From: Blastobasis lacticolella
Taxonomy: Eukaryota > Arthropoda > Insecta > Lepidoptera > Blastobasidae
Assembly (NCBI GenBank): GCA_905147135.1
Contig: LR990048.1
Coordinates: 8,850,563 to 8,914,562, forward strand
Direction: 5' to 3'
DNA length: 64,000 nucleotides
Below the pieces are notes generated by a model. It made no database searches, was not told the origin of the DNA, and worked only from the letters and a program-made list of their open reading frames with translations. Below, in pieces: positions 22,001-34,200 of the stretch. Made by a program: the position numbers and the translations under genes. The first letter of the stretch is position 1; every line of letters begins with the position of its first letter.

Positions 22001-25000
22001 TCGAAAAATGGTATGCAAATTTTGACGGACAACTTACATACATACGAACAGTGCACGGTAAATAAAAGCTTGAAAAACTGCGTACAACCATACGCTAATG
22101 ATAAGTTGACAACGGTGATGTTTCAGAGGTGGATGTGCTGATAATACTGTCCAACAACACGCTGCGGACGGTCCCGCAGCTGGCGGCGGCGGGCGGCTCG
22201 CGCCTGGCCCTCAACCTCAAATCGAACATAATCGCCGACATTGACGACGACGCCTTCCGGAACGTGCCGCACCTGGTCTACCTGGACTTGCGTAGTAACC
22301 GGATCACAGGTATTTTCCAGTTTATACTTTGTTGTAGTAGACATTAGATACTCCACTTTCGGTAGGCAAACCGACAAGCGGCCACCTGATGGGTACCTAA
22401 TGGTCACCGCTCTCTTTGGACATTAGCAACACCAAGGCCTACCCACCTCTAAAACCACGGGACAAGTTGCCCTGGCGGCAAATAGGCAATTGTCTCTTGA
22501 AGAAAAGATAAATAAAAAAGGTCTCTAGTTTATACTTTGTTCTTATCAAGAAACGGACAGGGCCCGATTGAAGCGATAACTAACGCCCATAGCGAACAGC
22601 GAGGTTTCTTTTCTTATATAGAAAAGGGAGGTTTCTTATATAGAAAGAGCTAATGCTTCTTATTCAGCATATCGCATGAACCTCTTTATAGACTTGATGG
22701 TTTTACTATAATATTTGTGGAGACAACAAAGACGACCAGAGTCCTACCTGATAATCAACCACTAAGTAAGAACATTAGTCGCCCTCAAGGTGCGATGGCC
22801 GTGTGATCGTTAGCATATTTTTTTCCCCGGACACAAGGTCCTTTTAACATTTCTTCTGGAAAACTGATAATTGCGCATCATTTTTTACGTTAAAATGTTT
22901 GAACAAACTCCTTCGGAATGCGAATTAGGAACTAATTATCTGACTGGTAGATAAAGCTTTAAGTCCACCTTTGTACTTATTTGTAAAGTGTTAAATAAAT
23001 ATTTGGTCGTTATGCGAGAGGTTAGAGATGTTCATAGGTGTTTGATTTTATATAGGTTATTTAAATAAAGGGTTTTGTATGGTTTCGTTCGCGGTTATGC
23101 CGTGAATCATATAACTTTATTTATTTATTTATTTAGAATAAACTTTATTGCGTAAACTGTGTTGTTACATTGCTCCAGATGGTTTTGCTAATAGGAAGAA
23201 CAACAGTTTACTCATAGAGGGGATATAATTGGATACAATTACAATGCGAGCACAGTTAGAGAGCTGGTTCAATAATAAATCCTGTACCCATAGAGAGACA
23301 AAGTAGTAGGTAGAATGTCTAATCTAACTAATCAGCCTAAGAAACTAATCAGCCACAGGTACCACATACGTTAGTATTAGTAACTACCTATGTATTGATT
23401 CTGGCCAGCCCAGCAGGGGCGTGTATAGTATGAACAGCTAAGTACCTACCTACTTACTCACACACACCAGTTTTGTTTGTCTCTCTCTCTCTCAAATATT
23501 GTTATCAATCATCATAACCTTATCAGATTATTTTAATGGAAGACAAACTGCTAATGAAAATAATAAGACAGGTATTAGGTGTACCATTTTAAATACTCTG
23601 CTGTGTGATTCCCTTCTAGCATAACATTGCATATCAAAAACTACTGACAATGACAATTATAAAATTTCCTGGTAAGGCTTATGTCTAATTTCCAGATTAC
23701 ATGGGGGTAAACTGTTAGATTACTTGCTGGTAATCTGGAGTACAAGCGCATTATCAAACCAGCCACACTGCTGTCATTGTCAAAAATCAGAATAATCTTA
23801 GCGTCAATATCCCGGTTGTGGTCTCGCGCGCGAGGATCCTGGATTCGTCCTCCTATAACTACTGTGCTAATCCTAAAGTTACTATACATAGCGAAAACTC
23901 TTTGGGGCTAATACATTGTTACAACAATGCATACATTGCAAGGCGGGTCGCTAATAAGAAATTTAAAATACATACTACATCTCGCAAACTATTAAAGATA
24001 ACAAGATAATGTTTCCGATCTGTAATTACAAAACACTTCTATGCATCACGTAAATTAAATAATCAATATTATTACTAGAGAACGTACTGATAAAGAAAAC
24101 TATAAACACACGTCCATTGAAGTTATAAAAACATTGTATTTCAGGTGAAGTGTTGAGGAGCGAGATATTCCAAGGGCCGTACAAGAACGGCGTATACAGC
24201 AGCATTGCTTTGGAGACCTTAATGCTTGGCTACAATGAGATTCATTCCTTGGACAGATATTTGTTTCAGCATACGCCGAACCTTACGCGACTTTATCTGA
24301 ACAACAACCCTATAGAAATTCTAGATCATGTGACTATCCTTGCGTTATCGACCGCTACTAATTTAGAGGTAAGGAAAGGAAACACAATACCCATATGCTC
24401 TGGATATTAATATGTACCTATACTCAAATACTCAAATACTCAAATACTCAATATATAGTATAGATTAATTTAGAGACAAACTGAAAATGGAAATCAGACC
24501 TCCAAGAGCGCCAAATGCACTATCACGGACAAATCAGTAGACAAACCGCCACCTGCTGGAACCGAATATGCTACCTGATAGAAAGTGGTCACCACTGTCT
24601 ATGGATATTAGCGACACTAGGGATATCACTAATGCGTTGTCCACCCAGGACACGTCGCTCTGGCAAAAAATATGGAGCACTTAAACTTGAACCGCTGCCA
24701 CTTTGCAGGTGTTAGACCTCTCTCAAACCGACATCGACAACATCCCGCTGGACGCGTTTCGTGGGCTGACCAACCTGCAACAGATCGATCTCTCCGGAAA
24801 CAAGTTCATGGCGGTCCCAGAAAGTCTAAGCCTCGTCGGTGCCTCCTTGGAGTACCTCACCTTTAATAACAACCCAATCACAGAGCTCAACGACGACAGT
24901 TTTATAGGTGAGTAACGTTTCGACATAGTATCAACATCTCCCATAGATGCATGATATTTTATCACAAAATATTGTTTTGAGGAATTTATTTAATCATGTT

Positions 25001-28000
25001 TCGAAGTGAAATGAGATACAAAAATGCGTGTCTATAATGATTACAAAATGCGATCACAATTTTGCAGATTTAACAAATCTGAAGGTGTTAGAAGTCGGTC
25101 AAAACGACTACTTGGAGGAAGTCAAGCGCAGCACCTTTTCACCGCTGAAAAACTTAAGAGTTCTCCATCTGTGCCATAACCAAAATCTGCGATACATCAG
25201 CCACAACGCTTTTCGAGGACTCAAGGACCAATGGACTTTGAAAGAGGTACAATTTTTTTCTTAAATAGTATAAAACAAAGTCGATTCTCGCCGTCTGTAT
25301 CTATGTGCGCTTAGATCTTTAAAACTTCGCAACTGATTTTTATGCGGTTTTCACTATCATTTGGAGAATTTCTTCCGGAAAGTTTACATATATAATACAT
25401 GCATATTAGAATAGAGTAACCCCGAGAAAACTCATGCGAAGCCAGGGCGGGTCGTTAGTTACATAAAAACGAAGTCGCCGCGGCCCATCACATCTGGTTC
25501 TCGTTTACTTCTGTTAAGCTACGCAACAAATTCTCATGCGGGTTTCACCAAGAGTGCTTTTCGAAGAAGATTTATGTTCAAAGGTCTAGGGTAGTTCTAG
25601 TTACTTTGTAAGTAACTAGCTGGTTACAAAAAACCTTGAGAAACAACTCTTTGATCTCATAGGAACCTAATTAGGAAAATTTCAGACGTTCTCTATATCG
25701 AATACTACTGTGATGTTATTCGACTACGCCAAGGGAAAACCAGTTACCTATTATCTATCAACGAACGGAAATTAACCGATCTCGAAGACGATAATCGGTA
25801 ACCAAATAAGATTCGCCAGCTTTACCTGTTATGGAGATAGAACATAAAAAAACGATTACATCAAATCAACAGGTGTAACAGCCCACTGCTGGACTTGAGC
25901 CTACTCCACATTTAATGAAGGGGATTTCCGTAATCACCGCGTTTGCAGGCAGCTTAGAGATAGGTCCAAAAACGATTATGTCCTGTGAATTAGGTTAGGT
26001 AGGTATAATAGATAGATAGAGCTAATTTAGTGCCTATGTTTCATCATCATCATATCAGACGAAAGACAGCTGAGCATAGGCCTCCCCCAGAGTAATTCGC
26101 AACTTCTTCAAGGCCGGTATTGTGTCTATGTTTACGGCATGCGGAAAAATGCTGCTAATGTGCCTGACTAGCAAATCAAATTTATTGCAAATCAATTGCA
26201 ATAAATTTTCTCCCATAAATACATTACCGACAAAACCACTTCCATACCTATTCATGTACGTCAATGTGCTGTATTCCGTACATTGTAGCGTACTAATTAC
26301 ACATCATGAAACTCATATTTGATGTTGAACTCAAACCGCTCAATTTCAATTCAATGTTTTGTGCCACTACGGATGCGCGGATGTGCGGTTACGAGACTCG
26401 ATCGAGTACGTAACGAGTACATCCATGGTAGTCTTGGCGTGATGGTTTGGTCACTTGTTGCGTAAGGTTCAAGGATATGTAGGAAATAGGAGCCTGAATC
26501 TGCCGGTATCAGGAAAGAGGCCCCGTAGGCGACCCAAAAAGCGCTAGATCGACATCGCTGAGTCGAATGCGAGAGCCAACGGCTTACGACAAGAGGATGC
26601 CGAAGTCCGGGCGAAGTGGAGAAGATTAAGTAGGAAAGCGGACCCTGGCAGAGGCCGGGATAAGCGCTAGGACGACGACGACGACGACGGTTTTTGTGCC
26701 ACTAATATTTATACACACGCGAAAGTTTGTTAGGATTCATGTTGTTACTCTTTCAGGCGAGATCTACTGAACGGATCTTGATGAAATTTTACGTGTATAT
26801 TATTTAGATGGTTATGGCTTTTATCTTAACTAATATTCATCATCATCACATTGCCCGCCGAAAGTCGCTCACTACTGGGCATGGGTTTCCCCCCGAGATA
26901 TCCACAAAGGCGGGTCCTGTGCCTTCCGCATCCAGCTGGTACCTGCGATCTTTACCAGGTCATCGGTCCACCTTGTGGAAAAAGCGACCCACGCTCAGTC
27001 GTCTGCTATTAATATTCAATTTGATAGCGAAAAAAATCGTTTTTTATTGTATACATAACGTCACGCAGAGTCATTGTCATTGAATCAACTCTCGATTTGT
27101 ATGTTAGTGTGTAATACAGAAACTTAAAAATTACTTAACCGGTCTTAAAAAATATTTCGCCTATAGAAAGCGCCATTATCAGCGAGTAATATAGGCTGTA
27201 TATTATTGTTAAATAAATGAGAGATTCCTAATATCAATAATGTAAGTAGTTTCCAAAAATTGCTTATTAAAAGTCATTTTATGTTCAGTGTTATCCGAAA
27301 CAACTGAAAATTCTTTCACTAATAAGAAATAACATTTTTACCGAGTGTCATAGGGTACTTTATGCTCCGTAAAAATAGCAGAATCCCGCGGGATAAAGAG
27401 ACGAAATCGAAACTGGTATGTTATCATAGTATCGAAATGCACGCAAGCCGCAGGTGATATGCACGCAAGCGGTAGGTGTGACAAAAACCTAACTAAGGCA
27501 GAATGGCAGACAATTGAACTGAGTTATAATTACAAATTTTTGAGTTTGTGTTAACAGTTTACGTTCAAGATTAGCGTGAGGTATTATCTGCAATAATTTG
27601 CTCTACTTTTAAAACTGCCAGCCACACAATTTCAGATCTGGGTCAGTCAATTGAGCTTACTAATCATAAAATCATACATGTGTGTTGTGATGTGATATAA
27701 TCAATCACAGGTTGCTAAATTCATCTCAAATCTGGAACAAATCTTTCACAACCTTTATTGTGATGCTACAGCATTGGTTAAAATCAATAATATTACTTCA
27801 TACACTGACAATGGTCACAACTTTGCTAATTATAAAACATCAATTGTAATGTACTAGTATTGCAAATTGAATGCATAGATAAAGCAACTCTGATAAGATT
27901 TGGTAGAGTAGATGAAAGCATATCTTTATAATGCAGTATTTACAGAAAATGCTTCGCTGAAGAATTAACAAAGATGATTTAATGAAGAACTTGTTTCTAG

Positions 28001-28920
28001 GTATATCTGGATGATAACCATTTGAGTGAACTATCCACGGACCTGATGCCTTGGAGCAAATTGGAGGTGCTCGGCATGACTGGCAATTATTGGCTGTGCA
28101 ACTGTGACCTGGCCAACATAGTCACTAGGCAACAAGCCAGTACAAAATTCAAACCCAATGAAATACCTTAGTAAGTCAGCCTATCATATATTTCAGGTGT
28201 ACAGTTGGCCAAAAATGTGGTCTCCAACCCAAAAATTTCAGTTTTCTTGCATGTCATACAACAACAAGATTGACTTTCCTTGTAATAATATCTTGGGCTC
28301 AACCATAGCAGCATTTTGGTGACAGAGTAAATACATTTTTTTTAAACTGGTAGACCACCTTCTTGGTTGCTCATATAATTACATATCATTTTTTACTATA
28401 CTTCCTGCTACACGTAGAAAAAGTAGAAAGTTTATAACATGGAAAATAAAGAAATAAGTACCTATTATGCAAAGTTAATGCAGGCATTTATAAGCTTAGC
28501 ATATATAACTGTGGCAATATCTGCTATTGCATTGTAATTATCTGCAAATCATATAAGTGTGAATAACATTATTTAGTTTATTTATTAAAACATAACAGTT
28601 TATTGATATTTACAGTTTCTTGACATTATAATTTAATTTGCAGTTGCACAGCACCCATGAGACTGAGTGGATTGTACATCACAAACATCACAATGACCTA
28701 CTGTCCTACCTTTGACACAACTTTTGCACCAAAAAGGAGCTACAGCCTTTCTGATTTGAAACCTAAACATGTACTGTGGAGCATTTTTGGTGTAGCAGCA
28801 ATAGTGTGTATCGGTATGCTGATTGGATTATTTGTAAATGCAATAAAAGCCTATGTAAAGAAAATCAGAAGCCAACCAATACATTATATTAACCTTAATC
28901 ATGATTCTAGCTTTGCATAA
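19100..28920 (+). CDS. Secreted-type LRR single-pass transmembrane protein (475 aa)
   Basis: Complete 8-exon gene: 19100-19123, 19215-19386, 22127-22309, 24145-24368, 24709-24907, 25068-25246, 28001-28170, 28644-28920, all GT-AG and phase-consistent. The start ATG opens a signal peptide (MFLRVILQVLVIVVALVW). A cysteine-containing N-cap follows (GCEVTAPDANSLNLNCS), then about nine or ten leucine-rich repeats of about 24 residues with LxxLxLxxNxI pattern. Next comes an LRRCT-like cap (YWLCNCDL..YC..YC), a transmembrane helix at about 428-448 and a basic tail of about 25 residues ending SSFA. The architecture fits a cell-surface adhesion or receptor protein of the tartan/capricious/kekkon type, but I cannot name the orthologue. 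It has no intracellular TIR or kinase domain. Confidence 0.93.
20238..20445 (+). repeat. Common insect interspersed repeat
   Basis: Contains CTAGCTGACCCGGCAAACG and later ATCAAAATCGGTCAAGCCGT followed by GGAGGAGTATGG, sequences seen repeatedly in butterfly and moth genomes as a non-autonomous element or LINE tail. Its class is uncertain. Confidence 0.6.
20448..20590 (+). mobile_element. tRNA-derived SINE, middle part
   Basis: GCTCTTACGGTGAAGGAAAT, ACTCAGACGACTGA and TGGCAGTCGCTCTACTATAA align with the full SINE copies at 9.3 and 33.8 kb. Head and tail are missing. Confidence 0.65.
22310..24144. other. LRR gene intron 3 with repeats
   Basis: No exon is supported. 22365-22500 is a copy of the repeat with AAGCGGCCACCTGATGGG and GGTCACCGCTCTCTTTGGAC. 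23797-23845 is a minus-strand fragment of the tRNA-derived SINE tail (CCCGGTTGTGGTCTCGCGCG). A short CT run sits near 23480. Confidence 0.5.
24525..24670 (+). repeat. Lepidopteran interspersed repeat copy
   Basis: Shares GACAAACCGCCACCTG, GTGGTCACCACTGTCTATGG and a downstream ACACGTCGCTCTGGCAAA with copies near 11.1, 22.4 and 35.3 kb. The copy ends about 40 bp before the LRR exon at 24709. Confidence 0.6.
26041..26125 (-). mobile_element. RTE-like LINE 3' end
   Basis: On the minus strand the last codons read PALKKLRITLGEAYAQ then a stop and a (TGA)n tail, matching the C-terminal end of RTE-clade polyproteins. It is heavily 5'-truncated. Confidence 0.65.
26430..26694 (+). mobile_element. RTE-like LINE 3' end with (ACG)n tail
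   Basis: The plus strand encodes RKRPRRRPKKR, a stop, then DIAESNARANGLRQEDAEVRA and KWRRLSRKADPGRG before an (ACG)n tail. This is the typical end of an RTE-family ORF and is interrupted by a stop, so it is dead. Confidence 0.75.
26835..26998 (-). mobile_element. RTE-like LINE 3' end with (TGA)n tail
   Basis: The minus strand contains the RTE-type signature TDDLVK..AGTSWMRKAQ in degraded form, followed by a GATGATGATG tail. A closer-to-consensus copy is at 61637-61797. Confidence 0.65.
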
Positions 28921-29010
28921 AAGTTTGTTTTATATGAAATTCTCCAATATTATATTGATTAGTTATACTGTGTGTACTGTATATAATAGTTGTAGATTTG
29001 ACTGTTAAAA

Positions 29011-29016
29011 AATAAA
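29011..29016 (+). terminator. Poly(A) signal of the LRR gene
   Basis: AATAAA lies about 90 nt after the stop codon, the first canonical signal downstream. Confidence 0.65.
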
Positions 29017-29293
29017 ACTATAAAAATGTACATGGTTTATATACCTACCTATTTTGGTAGACTAAAAAATCTACTTTAGGTTTGTTGCCTGACTTTTGGA
29101 AAATAACTCAATCTAGGTAGCAAATTTAATTATATGAAAATTAAAGATAGCATTTGAAAGGCCTAAGTGTTCTCCTTTCAGTATATGACATTGTTAGAAT
29201 TAAATGCTATACAAGCTGAAAAGAGTTATTTTTTCCATATTCAGGCAAAAAATGTAGAGCAGATTTTAGTCCACCACTATGTTTATTACTTAC

Positions 29294-30316
29294 CTCTTTG
29301 GGGCCTGTTATTGAGTTTGCATACTGTACAAACTGTTCCAACAATCTCTCCGATTTGTGAGTCAATTCTCTGAATGTGTGAAATTCACTAAGCTTACGTG
29401 CACAACTTCCACAAACAACTTGTGGCAACAAATCTGCTGGTGAAACCTAAAAATATAACATAAAAGCATTAGATGGCAAGCCATTTACTTGTTTCACAAG
29501 ATCTCAGTCATTAAATGAGGTGATGTGGCCAGTGACCTTTCGCAAGAATAATCATAGATGATGAGTCATTGACAGGCAGGTAATCTGATAACAAATTATA
29601 CAAAAAATCACAGACTTGTTTACTCATTTCTATAAAGGGAATAACAAAGATAGGATAACAGATGAAGTAGATGACTCCCCCTGTGGAGAGACTCCTTTAA
29701 ATACATATCTAAATTTAGAAAATATTGAATTCTGAAAATAGCAATGTAATATGTGATGGTCTGAGAGAAGGATGTTGATGTGGTGTGTGTGTTGTGTGCA
29801 TGTGGGTGGGATGGAGAGTCCAATCGAGTGGCGCAGGAGGCGCGAGGCGCGAGGCAGGGGCGCGCGCGGGTGCGCGGGGCGCCAAGACACCCGAGCGCTC
29901 CTTTGTTATCAGCGCGCAGAGCGGCTGATACAGCGCGCCTGCCTCCCGCCTCGCCTATCACTTCCACGAAGCACATTAGTCATACGTCCGAGCACTATAC
30001 GCGTGGGCCGTAATATGATATCACAATGCGAAAATACCCAACACCCGCGAGAAAGTTAATGGCGCTTATCAGCATCCACAATCTCGTACGCTTATGCTAA
30101 CTTTCACACGAGAAAACGGCATCTTCCTTGAAGTATGAGAATATAACAAAGAATTGTTATTACCATTATGGATAGATATGTCATTATCATCTCGGAAAGT
30201 CGTGATTTATCCTTATCACGATCGAATATTGGAAGTTTAACATCACTGCAATTATCGCCACAGAATGATAAACAAAGGCGACACACTGAATGGAACTTCG
30301 GCGGCAAATTACACAT
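29294..30316 (-). CDS. ZAD-domain protein, fingers not found
   Basis: Exon 1 runs 30316-30164 and exon 2 29446-29294, 51 codons each, joined in phase 0 across a GT-AG intron. Together they encode a zinc-finger-associated domain: CRLC at residues 12-15, then CGSC in exon 2 (VVCGSCARKL) about 50 residues later, and the long helix FRELTHKSERLLEQFVQY. ZADs coordinate zinc through four cysteines and dimerise insect C2H2 transcription factors. A canonical GTAAGT donor follows codon 102. No C2H2 finger exon was found between here and the left of the window on this strand. Without splicing the ORF runs on to a stop at 29207 (126 residues). Either the finger exons are far away or missed, or this is a ZAD-only protein. 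The intron contains a GC-rich block at about 29815-29950. Confidence 0.8.
29447..30163. other. Intron of the ZAD gene with GC-rich block
   Basis: The sequence is AT-rich except for about 29815-29950, which is strongly GC-rich with runs of GCGCGAGG and GCGCGCGGG. Open frames there are long only because of base composition and none is splice-bounded. It may be a regulatory CpG-rich patch or a repeat. Confidence 0.4.
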
Positions 30317-31241
30317 ATTTAGAAATTAAAATAGAAAAAAGAGAGCACAACAAAAGAAAACATTTAGAAACTAAACAAGAAAAATATACAAATTAAGATT
30401 GTGTTGAAAATTTAACTCATGCGATGATGTAGAATTCATCACATCGCGATTGTCAACCAACCAAACGAACGAGCAAGCAAGCTATACATACACACACGCT
30501 ACCGAATCCCATTGTTTACGGTATATCTATGCATGTGTGCAATAAGTCTGTTTTCATTGTCTTATTGATAAAAGATAAGCAAAAAGGTTTTGATAAAAGT
30601 ATATTGATAACACAATCTTATTTTATTTTATTTAAAATATGATTCATACAATGGTCATTCACTTATTTATATAATTTTCACAACATATTAAGCGAAATGG
30701 AAGTAGAAAATATATTAATTTCGCTTTTGTTCTCTATGTGCAAATTTAAAAAAAACATTTACGATAAATTGGGGAAATCTCATATTTATGGCAACACTTT
30801 CGACATAAGAAGCCTTAGCTTTTAGCCTTATAGGTCTGTGAAATCATTATTTATATCCTCTTTGGTAGTACCTATTGTTGGTCATTGATACGTCATGATT
30901 TGATTGTTGACATGACATTCATTTTTCTACATTTCATTTCATTCAAAAATCAAAATATTTTGCATTGCACTTGCAGTTAGTTGTTATTGTACTTTTAAAG
31001 TTTTATTCTTTCAGTCTAACTCATAGTTTATTCGCTATTTCCATTAGGCAGGCAGTCCTATGATATTTTAAATAGGCCTAACATATCGTTTTGTGGGATT
31101 TAATGTTTTGATTAAAATGTGAATTGCGTTTTTGCATGACCTCAATGCAATGAATTCAATATTGTATGATATTTTCATAGAATCCAAGTTGATTTATTAT
31201 TTCTACGCATAGTGAAAGTTTAGTATTCTTCATTGAACAAA
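30317..31241. promoter_or_regulatory. Divergent intergenic region between the ZAD and ClC-7 genes
   Basis: About 0.9 kb separates the two start codons, which point away from each other, so both promoters and 5' UTRs probably lie here. No TATA box or initiator could be assigned with confidence, and no repeat is recognised. Confidence 0.45.
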
Positions 31242-34200
31242 ATGTATTCATCACATGGTACTGGTGATGAAAACACAAGCGAAACAACATCAGATACAGC
31301 GCAATTGGTTAGCAACGAGGAAAATGAAGCCAGTACTTCAAATGGCAAACAACTAAACAATCCAATAGGTTTTCAGGCTAGTACCTACATTTTTTATTAA
31401 GTTTTATATTTCATAAATATGAACCATAGAATTATTATTTGATAAAATTTTAGGATTCTGATAATGATGATATACAAGGTAGCCATGGTATTAGAAGAAG
31501 GCAACCAGCACAAAAAATAGAACCTGGTTCTATGAATATTCTATCAGCTAAATATGAGGTAAGTGGGTAACAATACGTAATAAGCACACTGTCAGCTAAA
31601 TAATTTATTATTTATTGTGTTTTGTTATATAAGAAGATATCAACTTGTTGTAAGTGCAAGAGATAATTTTTTATAATGAAATTAAATGAATTATTCGGCT
31701 ATTTTACTACTTGTAAACTATTTATTATTATATTTACTTTCAGAGTTTAGATTATGATACATGTGAAAACCATTTACTACTAGATGAAGAACGTAAGCGA
31801 GGATATGCATTTGTAGTATGGAAAGATATAGCACGCTGGCTCATCATACTGCTAATAGGCATGGTGACTGCACTCATAGCATTCATAATAGATATTTGTA
31901 TAGAAGAATTCTCAGATGTAAAATATAAGGCGCTCAAAAAATGTATCCTTTTTTAAATCTAGTGGGAAAAGGGCAGGTGGATGGTGAAGTAATATTATAG
32001 TCTTTTTGAGTTGAACCCTTTGGTATCCTCTAACTTAAGTCTGATCTCTGTTGTTGCCAACAAATATACCTAAGGATTCCCTTGAATTGTTTGTCTCTAC
32101 ATATTATGAAACACAATCCCACCCCACGTCAGTCCGTCTTGTCTGTTCTCAATAAACTCAAAAACTACTGCACCAATCTTTATGTGGTTATATACTGTTT
32201 TATGGGGAAGGTTTAGGTGTATAATTTGTTAATGGTATTACCCGTGCAAACCAGGGGTGGGTTATAAAATATGGATGTGAAATATTCCAAAACATTAATA
32301 TTTTTTAATGTTGATATGATTAAATAATTAATTGTAGATTTGAATAATAAAATATTCAACTCAAAACTTTATGGCTTTGGATGTTTTCAACATGTTGTTT
32401 ATATACTATTTCCTAAACCAAAGTTTACAGCTGTAGATCGATCAATTTTACAAGATACTCTGTATATTCCATATTTGCTGTGGGTGCTATCAAATATTGG
32501 AATTGTTTTCATTGGATCTGTGTTGGTGGCATATGTAGAGGTAAGTTACAGAACTTATATTTACTTTTCTAAGGTTTTATTTAATTTTAAATGTATTTAT
32601 TTCTAGATTACTAGGTGTACTTAATATCAATGTCATTTACCAGTAATTGATTATCGTTAACTCAAATCTTATTGCTATTAGGAACCCCAGAAGAAATAGC
32701 TAAAAGCAATATGTCTGCCCGTTGCTGTTACTTCAAACCTATTGTTGTCTCATCATCATCTTTAGGCAGTAGGTACTTTACATTAACAAGAAAGTGTTAA
32801 GATTGCATCAGTTTAATTTATTTGTTAAAAGCTATTATTTTATTTATCAACTAGCCGTTCTTAGAGGCTTTCACCCGCATTCAGTTCTGACCTCTATACG
32901 TTCAATTTTCCTGTGGAACCCTATTATTTTCCCGGGATAAAACTAGCCTATAATGTAGCTTCCTTTAGTGAAAGAATTTTAGAATAGAATAGTTATTGAG
33001 TTAATTTTTTACAGCCAATAATACAAATCTTTTCTCTTTAAAATATTAGTATAGATAAAACAATAAATAACAGCATATGAGATTCTAATAATATTTTGAT
33101 GACCCAGTTCAGCTTAGTTGATTACACATGAATCATTTCACAATGTGCACTGATAGTAATTTGATAACATTAATGACTAATACTAATTCAATGAGGTTCA
33201 ATTCATACTGGAGTGGCTCAATTTAAAGTAGTCGACAGATGCCAGTTGGTTTTTTAATTTTTTTTTATTAGGCTATCAAGGCATTTATTTGACTGCCATC
33301 TCACCTGTTAGTAAGTGACGATGCGGCCTGAGATGGAGCATGCCTGTCTAAGAACAGCCTATTCACGCCACGGCACGGTTAGCACGGCGCCGTAGTCAGC
33401 GGTGCTGCGTAGCCGTCAGCTTTCAAAACCCATACTTAGTCTCGAGCGATAAAGTCTACTTTCTGTGTGCTCCGGGCGGTCGCTCGGAGCGGCGCTTCAA
33501 CAGGCGCTTGGATCGTTCAAGCGACCGCGCGTGGCTTCAAACTGTTGGTTTCAAGCGAAATTATGCACGTCGTAATAGAGATATTAACTTAAAATGGTGC
33601 TATAGTGAAAGTGCCGACTACTGCCACGCCACTACGGTGTGGAATGAGCCTAACAAAATATTAGATCATCATAAGCGTGTATATTAAAAGCTCTGTGTGG
33701 GTAGTAGGTACAACATTTTTATACCTACGTTTCGAGTGTTTCCGAGTCTCGTAAGGCACTTTGAAGTCGATATTTTCCACAGTGTGTAGCGTCGGTGGCC
33801 GATCGGTTAGCGTATCCGACTCGTAAGCGAGAGGTAAAGGGTTCGAAACCTGCTGCGGCCATGTACCAATGACTTTTCTGAGTTATGTACATTAGTACCG
33901 ATGCTCGTACGGTGAGGGAAATCATCGTTATGAAACCTGCACATTCAGGCGACTGAATGTGTAACCATGATCCAATCTGGTAGCAGCGTCAGTGAGGTCA
34001 GATGGCAGTCGCTTCACTATAATTAACTGATCTGCCAAATCATGTTTCACAGTATAGGCGGACCCCGGGCCCTTTCGCGCGAGAGCACACCCGGGACACT
34101 AACGCCAAGAGGATTATTTATTTATATTTTCCACGGTAATATGTGAAATTGGTGATTGTCGCGGTGAAAGATACTATTTTGAATGCCATTTTCCTCAGCC

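Larger units (their letters stand above)
19424..22126. other. LRR gene intron 2 with repeats
   Basis: No exon is supported. It holds an abundant lepidopteran repeat (20238-20445), a SINE body fragment (20448-20590) and a degraded RTE-like fragment near 21420-21510 (GGTCATGTCATGTAGAGAGG). The remainder is AT-rich and unrecognised. Confidence 0.5.
25260..28000. other. LRR gene intron 6, repeat-rich
   Basis: About 2.7 kb without a supported exon. It contains at least three RTE-like LINE 3' ends, listed separately, in both orientations. Two short direct repeats of GCACGCAAGC occur near 27440-27470. The rest is AT-rich. Confidence 0.55.

Noticed and set aside
29620..29976. 118-codon minus ORF and two plus ORFs
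   Set aside because: Opened only by the GC-rich block; not splice-bounded and without domains; they lie in the ZAD gene intron.
33788..33860. Candidate tRNA gene
   Set aside because: A and B boxes are present but the cloverleaf is degraded and the sequence continues into a SINE body shared with other copies.
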